In this document: positions 1 through 7,022 of the stretch, in pieces | Numbering within the stretch: the first letter of the stretch is position 1 | Layout: every line of letters begins with the position of its first letter | Assembly (NCBI GenBank): GCA_964642505.1 | Contig: CAZXQY010000052.1 | Span: forward strand, 1-18,402 | DNA length: 18,402 bases | Origin: TMED69 sp964642505 | Lineage (GTDB): Bacteria; Pseudomonadota; Gammaproteobacteria; Ga0077536 | Direction of reading: 5' to 3' | Notes under the pieces: model-generated | Databases searched by the model: none | What the model saw: only the letters and a program-made list of their open reading frames with translations | Told to the model about the DNA's origin: nothing | Program-made: the position numbers and the translations under genes

Positions 1-183
1 CCAATCCTTAAAATGGATCAAATGCCGCCGTTAGAAATTGTTATTGTTCCTTCTTTTGACTCACCGAAAAGTGTCGGAGAAGATGCTGTACCAATCACCA
101 TTGCAGCACTCGTAAACGCGATAGCGGATGCTGGAGGTCAGAGAATTCGACGACTTCCGATTTCCTCTGCGCTCAAGGCATGA
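1..183 (+). CDS. Xanthine dehydrogenase/isoquinoline oxidoreductase-type molybdopterin-binding subunit, C-terminal fragment
   Basis: Open frame from the first base of the window to a TGA, giving the last 60 residues of a larger protein; the start lies outside. The segment reads like the extreme C-terminus of the large molybdenum-cofactor subunit of the xanthine dehydrogenase/aldehyde oxidase/isoquinoline 1-oxidoreductase family: an acidic-hydrophobic 'EIVIVPS' stretch, then SVGED, which matches the family's GVGE segment carrying the catalytic glutamate, then an alanine-rich helix 'ALVNAIADAGG' and a final 'RIRRLPIS'. Such subunits hydroxylate N-heterocycles or aldehydes with water as oxygen source and pass electrons to a 2Fe-2S partner. 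Only 18 bases separate its stop from the P450 start, so the two are probably cotranscribed. Family call is fairly safe, substrate unknown. Confidence 0.72.
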   Translation, partial: PILKMDQMPPLEIVIVPSFDSPKSVGEDAVPITIAALVNAIADAGGQRIRRLPISSALKA

Positions 184-201
184 AAGACTACACTTTATCG
201 A

Positions 202-1419
202 ATGAAAACACTAAAGATAGACTTTAAAAATCCTGATCTTTATATCAACGGAATTCCCCACGATCTGATCTCATCCGTGCGAAAGACCAGTCCTGTCTTT
301 TGGAACGAAGAAGATGAGGGAGGATTCTGGTCGATATTGAAACATAGTGATATCGTTTCGATTTCAAAAAAACCTCACATTTTTTCTTCTGCGAATCGTT
401 ATGGAGGTCACCGTATTTTTGATGAACAAGAGGTTGGGGTAGCCAAAACAGGCTCCCCCCAAATCGGAATTCCTTTTATATCGACCGATCCTCCCCTTCA
501 TAGAGAATATCGTAGGTTGGTACAACCAGCGGTCTCTCCCGTAAAAGTAAAGGCAATGAAAGAAAAAATGAGATCTAAGGCGAGAGCATTATTAAACTCA
601 GCTCTCGATAAAGGGAAAGAATTTGATTTGGTCGAAAGCATTTCCACTCCCTACCCACTTGCAGTATTAGCGGATCTATTTGGAATTCCTGACGCCGACA
701 TTGGTCTCTTGTTAAGTTGGTCTAACGCTATGGTAGGAGAAGATGATTCTTCTATCCGGATAAATCCGGAAGAATCAGCCAGAATCCTAGAGGAAATGAT
801 AGAGTACGGCAGTTGGATTTTTGAAGATCGGAAAAAAAATCCGACAAACGATGTATTGTCCATGTTAGCCAATGGACTCATAAACAAAAAATCACTCACT
901 AAATCTGATTTTCTTGCAAGTTTCATACTCTTACTTGTCGGCGGAAATGAGACGACTAGAAACTCGATTTCTCATGGGTTAATTGCTTTTACTCGTTATC
1001 CAGAACAATGGGAAAAACTAAAACGCAATCCGAATCTAGTCGGTAATGCTGTTAAAGAAATTATCCGGTGGTCTAGTCCAGTGATGCATATGAGACGCAC
1101 TGCGATAAGCGATATTGTTGTAAATGACCAAAAGATTAAAGCCGGGGACAAAGTAGTGCTTTGGTACGTATCGGGCAACCAAGACGAGGCAGTTTACAAA
1201 AACCCCCACAAATTCGACGTCGAAAGAGATGCCAGCCGACATTTGGGTTTCGGTGCGGGAAACCACATTTGTATCGGCAATCGGTTGGCTGAAACCCAGC
1301 TAGAAATTATCTTAGAGGAGATAGCAAATCTCGTTCCAAATCTGCACGTAGTAGGTGAAGGTCGTAGGCTACGTTCTAATTTCATTAACGGCTTTCTAGA
1401 ACTCCCAGTTAGCAGATAG
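202..1419 (+). CDS. Cytochrome P450, soluble bacterial class
   Basis: 405 residues, the normal length of a bacterial class I P450, with no membrane anchor. Landmarks: an oxygen-activating I-helix motif GGNETT at residues 247-252, the K-helix ExxR pair at E286/R289, and the haem-binding segment FGAGNHICIG with the thiolate ligand C357. It would insert one oxygen atom from O2 into an organic substrate and needs a ferredoxin and ferredoxin reductase, neither of which is in the window. No clear Shine-Dalgarno precedes the ATG; the 18-base gap to the upstream molybdoenzyme stop suggests translation from a shared transcript. Substrate cannot be read from sequence; position beside a copper monooxygenase, a Baeyer-Villiger enzyme and a DUF1329 protein makes a hydrocarbon, terpenoid or steroid-like compound a reasonable inference. 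The P450 assignment itself is firm. Confidence 0.95.
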   Translation: MKTLKIDFKNPDLYINGIPHDLISSVRKTSPVFWNEEDEGGFWSILKHSDIVSISKKPHIFSSANRYGGHRIFDEQEVGVAKTGSPQIGIPFISTDPPLHREYRRLVQPAVSPVKVKAMKEKMRSKARALLNSALDKGKEFDLVESISTPYPLAVLADLFGIPDADIGLLLSWSNAMVGEDDSSIRINPEESARILEEMIEYGSWIFEDRKKNPTNDVLSMLANGLINKKSLTKSDFLASFILLLVGGNETTRNSISHGLIAFTRYPEQWEKLKRNPNLVGNAVKEIIRWSSPVMHMRRTAISDIVVNDQKIKAGDKVVLWYVSGNQDEAVYKNPHKFDVERDASRHLGFGAGNHICIGNRLAETQLEIILEEIANLVPNLHVVGEGRRLRSNFINGFLELPVSR

Positions 1420-1479
1420 TGATCAAAGGTTAATTTTTACTGGAAACAGTGTCGTTTAATCGTTTCATTCGTTCTTAAA

Positions 1480-1498
1480 CTTCGGTAGTAGCCCGAAG
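1480..1498 (+). terminator. Weak hairpin downstream of the P450 gene
   Basis: CTTCGG and CCGAAG pair around a 7-base loop, 60 bases after the P450 stop. A typical rho-independent terminator would have a run of T directly after the stem; here the following bases are mixed, so termination is possible but not shown. Confidence 0.2.
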
Positions 1499-1825
1499 CG
1501 TGTAAGCACGATCCTTCCATGTGATTCTTATACAGGTTCTAAGACATTCCAAATATTTTTGCTTGGCTCTATATCTGCCTATATGACGAAAATATGGTGC
1601 TTCTGTTAACTATCGCCGGTTGAAAACTACCCTTAGACATTGTTCACATCCTGGGTGTCGGCTTTTACGTAGATTTTCTAGCATTCGTACACCAGTATTA
1701 CAAACTTTAGTTAGCTGGGTTCGGCTTCTTATCTTCTGTCATTAAGCATCCTTGTTTATTTTCTGCTTCCCCGATACGTTGCGCATGCTGCTAGCCTTTG
1801 CAGAATTTTATCTTTTCCGTTAAAG

Positions 1826-1853
1826 TTGAAGAAAACGCTAGTTTAGGTAGAAT
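1826..1853 (+). promoter_or_regulatory. Candidate sigma70-type promoter of the pmoCAB operon
   Basis: TTGAAG at 1826-1831 (four of six bases of the consensus -35) and TAGAAT at 1848-1853 (five of six of the -10) are spaced by 16 bases. Transcription would start near 1860 and give a leader of about 50 bases ending in the AGGGAGA ribosome site at 1898-1904. Found by eye in a sequence where weak matches occur by chance. Confidence 0.35.
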
Positions 1854-1910
1854 CAAGACCGATAGAATGGGATACCTGAAAAACGACGTAACGGGCTAGG
1901 GAGAAATATC

Positions 1911-2687
1911 ATGAGTACTAACGCAGCATATTTTGAAAAAAATAAGACCCAGGCGAGTGATCTAGAAGGATCCGTCTCGGTCTGCTGGGGAACCTTTGCA
2001 ATGGTAATTACTGGAATCGGACTACTATATTTTTGTAGTCGTTACTACTTGCACACCTACGCCCATTCGAAAGGCTTAGATTACTTCGAACCAGAATTTG
2101 CTGTTTATTGGATGAGACTTTTTTGGGGTCAAGTTATCGTAGCCTCAGTCACTCTATTCGGGGTGTGTTACTATCTCTGGCGAACTAGAGAGCTTAATCC
2201 GGAATCAGTACCCGCTGAGGTGGAGTTATCTAGGTATTATCGATACGTAACCTGGTTGGTTGCGTACACAATGGTAGTGTTTATTTCTGGCCCTATTGCG
2301 GGAGAAAGTGATGCCGCTTGGCACCAAGTAGTGATCAGAGATACAGACTTCACACCGACCCACATTGGACTCTTTTACGGTTGCTTCCCTGCTCTAATTA
2401 TTACCGGAGTGGGTTCGTTTCTTTATGCTAAAACTCGGTTGCCCCAGCATATTAAGAAAAGCCATGTGGCGCTTGGGATCGCTATCGGCGGTCCGATACT
2501 TATTATGCCAAACGTCGGCTTCAATGAATGGGGTCACACCTTTTTTTATGCGGAGGAATTGTTTAACGCACCTGTGCATTGGGGTTTCGCCGGACTCGGT
2601 TTGGCGCTTCTAGCGCTAGGGGGTATCGCCGTACAGATTGTTTCGAGAACAAAAGATTTGATCGACGAAATTTCGACGCAACCCTAA
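1911..2687 (+). CDS. pmoC: Copper membrane monooxygenase subunit C (PmoC/AmoC family)
   Basis: 258-residue multi-spanning membrane protein, the first gene of the CuMMO operon in the usual C-A-B order. The family signature GESDAAWHQ...DTDFTPTH is intact: D134, H138 and H151 have exactly the spacing of the CuC ligands D156, H160 and H173 of Methylococcus PmoC, and N205, H209 and H223 match the CuD ligands N227, H231 and H245 with the same offset of 22. E132 is also kept. In current models this subunit holds the membrane copper sites where O2 is activated for hydroxylation. The ATG has a good AGGGAGA ribosome site 6 bases upstream. Six or so hydrophobic helices are visible. Family assignment is firm; substrate (methane, short alkane or ammonia) is not settled by this sequence. 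Confidence 0.95.
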   Translation: MSTNAAYFEKNKTQASDLEGSVSVCWGTFAMVITGIGLLYFCSRYYLHTYAHSKGLDYFEPEFAVYWMRLFWGQVIVASVTLFGVCYYLWRTRELNPESVPAEVELSRYYRYVTWLVAYTMVVFISGPIAGESDAAWHQVVIRDTDFTPTHIGLFYGCFPALIITGVGSFLYAKTRLPQHIKKSHVALGIAIGGPILIMPNVGFNEWGHTFFYAEELFNAPVHWGFAGLGLALLALGGIAVQIVSRTKDLIDEISTQP

Positions 2688-2693
2688 AAAGAA

Positions 2694-3416
2694 ATGGTAC
2701 CAGGAGACAGAACCAAGCGCTTAGAAACTGCTCTTGATGTTATTTTATTAACCGCGATAGTGTTCGCTATTGCGGGAGCTACCGCTTTTGTTATGGCTGT
2801 CACGATGGGCGACTGGGAGTTTTGGGTCGACTGGAAGGATAGGAGATTTTGGCCACTTGTCCCGATAGTGGCCCTTATAGTGTTTCCAGCTGGGCTATCT
2901 GCTGTTTTCTGGACTCGGTTCCGAATACCGATCGCTTGTACAGCCGTGGTCTTAGGCTACTCTCTAGCCCGGTGGATAAGTGCCTACTTGAACTTTCACA
3001 TTTTTGCCGGATATCCACTAAGTTTTGTGTGGCCGTCGGTATTTATACCCATGGCTATAATCCTTGATTGTACGCTTCTGATAACGCGTAGCGTATTCGT
3101 GACCGGGATCGGAGGAGCCTTTATGTGGGGTATTTTAGTGTACCCGGCTAATTGGCCGATGCTAGCACCGTTTCACGAACCAATAAATTTTAACGGCGAA
3201 ATGTTGACTGGTGCAGACTTACTCGGGTACGAATATATTCGGTCGGCATTACCTGAGTATGTACGGTTCGTAGAAAGATCAGTTCTGAGAACATTTGGTG
3301 ATACTGTTACTCCTTTGACGGCGGTCTTTGCAGGATTTTTGTCCACGATGGTTTTCTATCTTTCCTGGATCATTGGAATATTCATTAACAAACAAAAATG
3401 GATAAAAAAAATCTAG
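2694..3416 (+). CDS. pmoA: Copper membrane monooxygenase subunit A (PmoA/AmoA family)
   Basis: 240 residues, integral membrane, six bases after the pmoC stop. It carries the family landmarks: GDWEFWVDWKDRR near residues 39-51, a 'NWP.LAP.H.P...NG' loop, GYEYIR.ALPEYVR, and 'LRTFG' near the C-terminus. This subunit packs against PmoC in the membrane part of the complex. Compared with Methylococcus PmoA, several usually constant positions differ: GDWDFW is GDWEFW, the tryptophan-rich 'WGWTYFPI' stretch is replaced by 'HIFAGYPL', and 'GKDVAPV' by 'GDTVTPL'. These changes put it outside the classical methanotroph group by inspection and fit better with hydrocarbon-type or unassigned CuMMO lineages, which is an inference needing a tree. 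The ribosome site is weak (AAAAAGAA), so translation probably depends on coupling to pmoC. Confidence 0.95.
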   Translation: MVPGDRTKRLETALDVILLTAIVFAIAGATAFVMAVTMGDWEFWVDWKDRRFWPLVPIVALIVFPAGLSAVFWTRFRIPIACTAVVLGYSLARWISAYLNFHIFAGYPLSFVWPSVFIPMAIILDCTLLITRSVFVTGIGGAFMWGILVYPANWPMLAPFHEPINFNGEMLTGADLLGYEYIRSALPEYVRFVERSVLRTFGDTVTPLTAVFAGFLSTMVFYLSWIIGIFINKQKWIKKI

Positions 3417-3441
3417 CGAATGTGAGAAGAAATATAACAAC

Positions 3442-3446
3442 GAGGT
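3442..3446 (+). promoter_or_regulatory. Ribosome binding site fixing the GTG start of pmoB
   Basis: GAGGT lies 10 bases before the GTG at 3457. There is no in-frame ATG close by, and only this start supplies the complete signal peptide that places His25 at the predicted mature N-terminus, as in other PmoB proteins. Confidence 0.5.
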
Positions 3447-3456
3447 CTGACGATCG

Positions 3457-4692
3457 GTGACTCACTACTGCAAATTAGCAATCTTCACTTTGATAATCCT
3501 CTTGATAGGACCGAGTATCGCTTGTGCCCATGGGGAACGAGCTCAAGCGGCCAACACCCGCATGCGAACCATAAACTGGTATGACATCGAAATTTATCCT
3601 AAGAATCTTTCCGTCGGAGAAGAATTACACATTAAAGGATGGTTTAGGCCGTCACAATATTGGCCCGAACATATCCCCTCGGTAGAAGGAAGGGTTTTTC
3701 TAAACGTAGGCATTTCTGGCCCGAACTTTATACGCCTATCTTCCTCAATAGATGGAATCTCCATGGTTCAATCGACGTCTCTGCAACTGGGACGGGATTA
3801 CGAGTTTTCTTTACGTTTGAAAGCGAGAAGAAGCGGCAGTTTTCATGTTCATCCTCTTTTGAATGTGAAAGATGCCGGACCGTTAGTTGGACCGGGAAAA
3901 TGGATAAACGTCACCGGAGTAAATTCAGATTTCAAAAACGAGATTGAAACCATGTTTGGAAATCGTCTAGATCTGGAATCTCTGAATCTGAATGTAATCT
4001 ATGGATGGCATTTAATTTGGTTTGTTCTGGGTGCGGCGTGGATCTTTTATTGGTTCAGAAAAAGACCCTTACTCATCTCGCGAATGAGAGCCGTAGATAA
4101 AATTCTATCTGAAGACAGAGATGCCGACGAAATTATAACCGACAAAGACCGTAAAATTGCCGTAGGCTTCATCACTATAACAATGCTATTAATTATGGGC
4201 GGTTTTCTATGGGCAGAATCAAAATATCCCATTACGACCCCACTTAGGACTGCTAAGGTGACTGTACCAAAAAAAGCTCCCACCAATAGCTCTGTAAAAG
4301 TAAAATTGAACGAAGCATTCTACAAAATACCAGGCCGCAGTTTCGAAATGTCCCTTACGGTCGAGAACTTTGGGAAAGAAGACGTGCGTATAGGAGAATT
4401 CTCTACCGCCAATATTAGGTTCGTGAACTCTGCAGTGCTGTCTGTCAGCCCCGCCGATAGACACGATCTTGTTTCCAGCAATGGCCTACGAATAGAGGGC
4501 GGGCCAATAAAAGCGGCTAGCACCCAAAACATCAAAGTGTTTGCCGAAGATTCGCTATGGGAAACGCAGCGTCTCACGCAAATGATAAATGACCCAGACA
4601 GCATAATAGCCGGCCTACTTTTCTTTTACTCAGACAACGGGAAACGGAATATCGTCGAAGTGGGTGGCCCAATGCTGCCGGTTTTCGAATGA
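3457..4692 (+). CDS. pmoB: Copper membrane monooxygenase subunit B (PmoB/AmoB family)
   Basis: 411 residues, close to the 414 of Methylococcus PmoB. Layout: signal peptide to about residue 24 (ending ACA before His25), a first cupredoxin-like periplasmic domain with 'RMRTINWYD' and 'LNVG..GPNFIR', then two membrane helices near 180-203 and 233-254, then a second periplasmic domain to the end. The CuB ligands are all present: H25, the first residue of the predicted mature protein, and H130/H132 in 'FHVHPLLNV', equal to H33, H137 and H139 of Methylococcus. The conserved GPGKWI segment follows. Translation starts at GTG with a GAGGT ribosome site, 40 bases after pmoA. Function: periplasmic copper-binding subunit of the monooxygenase. 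Confidence 0.95.
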   Translation: MTHYCKLAIFTLIILLIGPSIACAHGERAQAANTRMRTINWYDIEIYPKNLSVGEELHIKGWFRPSQYWPEHIPSVEGRVFLNVGISGPNFIRLSSSIDGISMVQSTSLQLGRDYEFSLRLKARRSGSFHVHPLLNVKDAGPLVGPGKWINVTGVNSDFKNEIETMFGNRLDLESLNLNVIYGWHLIWFVLGAAWIFYWFRKRPLLISRMRAVDKILSEDRDADEIITDKDRKIAVGFITITMLLIMGGFLWAESKYPITTPLRTAKVTVPKKAPTNSSVKVKLNEAFYKIPGRSFEMSLTVENFGKEDVRIGEFSTANIRFVNSAVLSVSPADRHDLVSSNGLRIEGGPIKAASTQNIKVFAEDSLWETQRLTQMINDPDSIIAGLLFFYSDNGKRNIVEVGGPMLPVFE

Positions 4693-4714
4693 ACCTGGCT
4701 AGATAACCCCTATC

Positions 4715-5323
4715 ATGAGTCGTAAAGTTTGGTTTACCTGCTTGTTCCCTCTCTTTATCGGTCTTTCGTTCAATCCGCAAACAGTGAAGGCGCACGGAGG
4801 TGTGTCTATTGAAGACGATACTTGTGTGATGACGATTGGCAATTACAAAGCGCACTTTACCGGCTATCAACCAAAGCTCCGTGCTTCCCAAGAGTTCTGC
4901 GAAGATATTCCGGCAGTAGGTAACGCTGTTATAGTCCTGGATTTCATAGATAGACCTTTAAGAAAAATGATAATCGATTTCAGGATAATTCGTGACGTGA
5001 AAAAAATAGGAGAAACAGCCGAACTGTCTGATCTAGGAACTGAATCAGACATCGAAATGGCTACGATTTTGTACAAAAAGCCCGAACTGTACGAAAACGG
5101 TAGTTTTAGCGTCAAGTACGATTTTTTGAGTAAGGGCCGATTTATTGGAATCCTAACCGCTAGCGCGTCTTATGCCGATGGGGAGACGGTACTCCATACT
5201 TCGGTCTTTCCTTTTTCTGTTGGGTTAAAAGACTGGTGGAAAGCTTTGGGATATTTACTTTTGGTTATCCTAATTGGTATTGGACTTTATTTCGGATTCC
5301 AACCAAATAGAGAGCACGAATGA
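4715..5323 (+). CDS. CuMMO-associated periplasmic protein with mature N-terminal His and C-terminal membrane anchor
   Basis: 202 residues with no function I can assign with certainty. Visible: a signal peptide ending 'TVKA' so that the predicted mature chain begins H27-G-G; a beta-rich periplasmic domain with 'DDTCVMTIGNYKAHF' (C37, M39, H47) and 'EFCEDIP' (C62); and one membrane helix near 175-195 with a short charged tail. Signal peptide, periplasmic cysteine/methionine domain and single C-terminal helix recall PmoD, a copper protein encoded beside pmo/amo genes that forms a CuA-type site, but I do not see clear sequence identity to it. It also resembles a family of uncharacterised 'HGG...EFCEDIP' proteins. 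It lies 22 bases after pmoB and its stop overlaps the next start in ATGA, so it belongs to the operon. Likely role: copper delivery to, or assembly of, the monooxygenase (inference). Confidence 0.75.
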   Translation: MSRKVWFTCLFPLFIGLSFNPQTVKAHGGVSIEDDTCVMTIGNYKAHFTGYQPKLRASQEFCEDIPAVGNAVIVLDFIDRPLRKMIIDFRIIRDVKKIGETAELSDLGTESDIEMATILYKKPELYENGSFSVKYDFLSKGRFIGILTASASYADGETVLHTSVFPFSVGLKDWWKALGYLLLVILIGIGLYFGFQPNREHE

Positions 5324-7020
5324 GCTTTTTGAAAATCACGCACTTAGCGGCTATTTTGATAACTATCATGTGGATTACTATAAATATCCCCAGAGAGTAC
5401 ATGCCTGAAATTGCGCTAATCTACTACGACAAATTTCTCCCGTTAAACACTTATACTGAGCCTCCGCGAAACAAAAAGCCGACCGTAACTCCGATAAACA
5501 TAGAAACAATCTGTCCCCCTCTCTATAAGGATTGGAGACAACGTAAGGTTATAGACAACATTACGATACAAGAAGTGAAAGATTGTGTTCCTGATAATCC
5601 TTGGGATGTGGCAGTTTCTGTTCTAGGGTCCAATCGTGCCTCTCCCGAAACGCTCTCGCAGTCTCTGCTAGCTAAAGACGCTGTCATAAAAAAGGATGAC
5701 TTAGACGGGGATGGCGATCCTGATGTAATCGAAATCCGCCTTGAAGTGATGGAGCTTAACGGTAAATCTCCCGACGAAAAAGGGGTGATACCACGCTATG
5801 AAATCGCGCCCGGAGTAACTCCAGGATTATGGGTTTTTTCGCCGAAAAGCAAAGGAATGAGCACAATAAACGCCGATTCCCCGGAATCTAATCGGATAGT
5901 TAGACTTCCCGGACCCGTTATACGTGTAGAGGAAGGAGATGAAATAACTCTTGTTTTAGAAAATTCTCACTACATGCCGCACACCATTCACTTACACGGC
6001 GCCGACCACCCTTTCGAAACCCCCGATGGAACCGGAAACGATGGCGTACCCGTTTTTAACGAACATCCGACAATGCCGGGATCCGCAAAGAAGTATTGGC
6101 TAAGACCGCGCCATCCCGGGACGATGTTCTATCATTGCCACGTGCAACCACATGCGCATATTTTTATGGGACTACAAGGAATGCTCGTCGTAGAAAAAAA
6201 TGAGGAAAATAACTTAGTACAGACCTTCAACATGGGTGCCGGTGCAGTACGTTACATGAGCGCAAGAACGCGACGACATTACGATGGTGAATACGACCTT
6301 CACTATGCCGATATTGATAGTTCACTCAACAATCGAATTCAGAAATTTACCGACCCTCGCCTAATTTCCAGAAGCGTGCACAGAGAATACAACCCTTCCC
6401 ATAGAAAAACGAATTATCATCTACTAAATGGCCGCTCGTTTCCTTATACCCTTAAGGAGTCGCTGGTCCACGGCAAACCGTCAAAAAAATACAAGTTACG
6501 GGTTTTGAATGGGGGTGGCAGTCAATTAGCTTTGCATGTTCACGGGCACAAGCCGTTACTAACACATCTCGACGGCGTAGCACTTGGCGAGCACAGTCAA
6601 AAGAGAGATGTTTTCGAAATCGCCACAGCCCAAAGAATTGATTTAGACTTAAATACAATGAACAATGGTTTGGACTCTTACGGTTCCGGATCATGGCTAA
6701 TGCATGACCATTACCCACAAGGAGTGACCACTAACGGAATCGGACCTGGCGGCGGCCTTAGCATCGTGACATACCCCGATTATGTTGAAAAAAATGGCTT
6801 ACCCAAGACCCTTAATGGCCTTGAACAACTTTCTATGTTTTTCGCGGCTGATTACTACAAAGGACGACTGCCGGTTTTTTTCGGCATGAAAAACAATAAA
6901 TTACTCGACCCGGATGCGGCAAATAATAGTAAGTCCCAATTGTCTTTATCAGTCGCAATCGCCTTTCTGTTGTTGCTGATACTTCTATATTCTTTTGTGT
7001 GGAAAACTAAGGAACGATAG
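5320..7020 (+). CDS. Membrane-anchored two-domain multicopper oxidase (type C pattern)
   Basis: 566 residues. An N-terminal hydrophobic segment (about 8-24) and a C-terminal helix (about 540-560) flank a periplasmic body. Domain 1 carries HLH (H224/H226) and HCHVQPHAHIFM (H272, C273, H274, H278, M283); domain 2 carries HVH (H406/H408) and HDH (H462/H464). Four His-x-His pairs give the eight histidines of a trinuclear copper centre, and the only type 1 copper cysteine, C273, is in domain 1. That is the pattern of type C two-domain oxidases, which work as trimers and reduce O2 to water. An Asp-rich loop, D129/D131/D133/D135, looks like a calcium site. Start and upstream stop share ATGA, implying translational coupling. 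Possible roles are Cu(I) oxidation for tolerance or oxidation of an electron carrier; the substrate is unknown. Confidence 0.9.
   Translation: MSFLKITHLAAILITIMWITINIPREYMPEIALIYYDKFLPLNTYTEPPRNKKPTVTPINIETICPPLYKDWRQRKVIDNITIQEVKDCVPDNPWDVAVSVLGSNRASPETLSQSLLAKDAVIKKDDLDGDGDPDVIEIRLEVMELNGKSPDEKGVIPRYEIAPGVTPGLWVFSPKSKGMSTINADSPESNRIVRLPGPVIRVEEGDEITLVLENSHYMPHTIHLHGADHPFETPDGTGNDGVPVFNEHPTMPGSAKKYWLRPRHPGTMFYHCHVQPHAHIFMGLQGMLVVEKNEENNLVQTFNMGAGAVRYMSARTRRHYDGEYDLHYADIDSSLNNRIQKFTDPRLISRSVHREYNPSHRKTNYHLLNGRSFPYTLKESLVHGKPSKKYKLRVLNGGGSQLALHVHGHKPLLTHLDGVALGEHSQKRDVFEIATAQRIDLDLNTMNNGLDSYGSGSWLMHDHYPQGVTTNGIGPGGGLSIVTYPDYVEKNGLPKTLNGLEQLSMFFAADYYKGRLPVFFGMKNNKLLDPDAANNSKSQLSLSVAIAFLLLLILLYSFVWKTKER
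7009..7013 (+). promoter_or_regulatory. Ribosome binding site supporting the TTG start of the cupredoxin gene
   Basis: AAGGA inside the end of the multicopper oxidase gene lies 9 bases before TTG 7023. The nearest in-frame ATG is 31 codons later and would remove the whole signal peptide, so TTG is preferred. Confidence 0.5.
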
Positions 7021-7022
7021 TT

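Larger units (their letters stand above)
1420..1910. other. Long intergenic region upstream of the copper monooxygenase operon
   Basis: About 490 bases with no credible reading frame and no tRNA-like fold. It holds a 6-bp hairpin (CTTCGG/CCGAAG) at 1480-1498 with no U-tract after it, which might be a weak end for the P450 transcript, and a sigma70-like promoter candidate at 1826-1853. The rest shows no repeats I could recognise. Its length is large for this compact region, so upstream control sites for the copper operon may sit here. Confidence 0.5.

Noticed and set aside
1911..4692. Ammonia monooxygenase reading of the CuMMO genes
   Set aside because: No nitrification genes in the window and neighbours point to organic substrates; not excluded, but not chosen as product name.
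4715..5323. Naming the protein PmoD outright
   Set aside because: The overall layout is similar, but I cannot confirm sequence homology or the exact copper ligands by eye.
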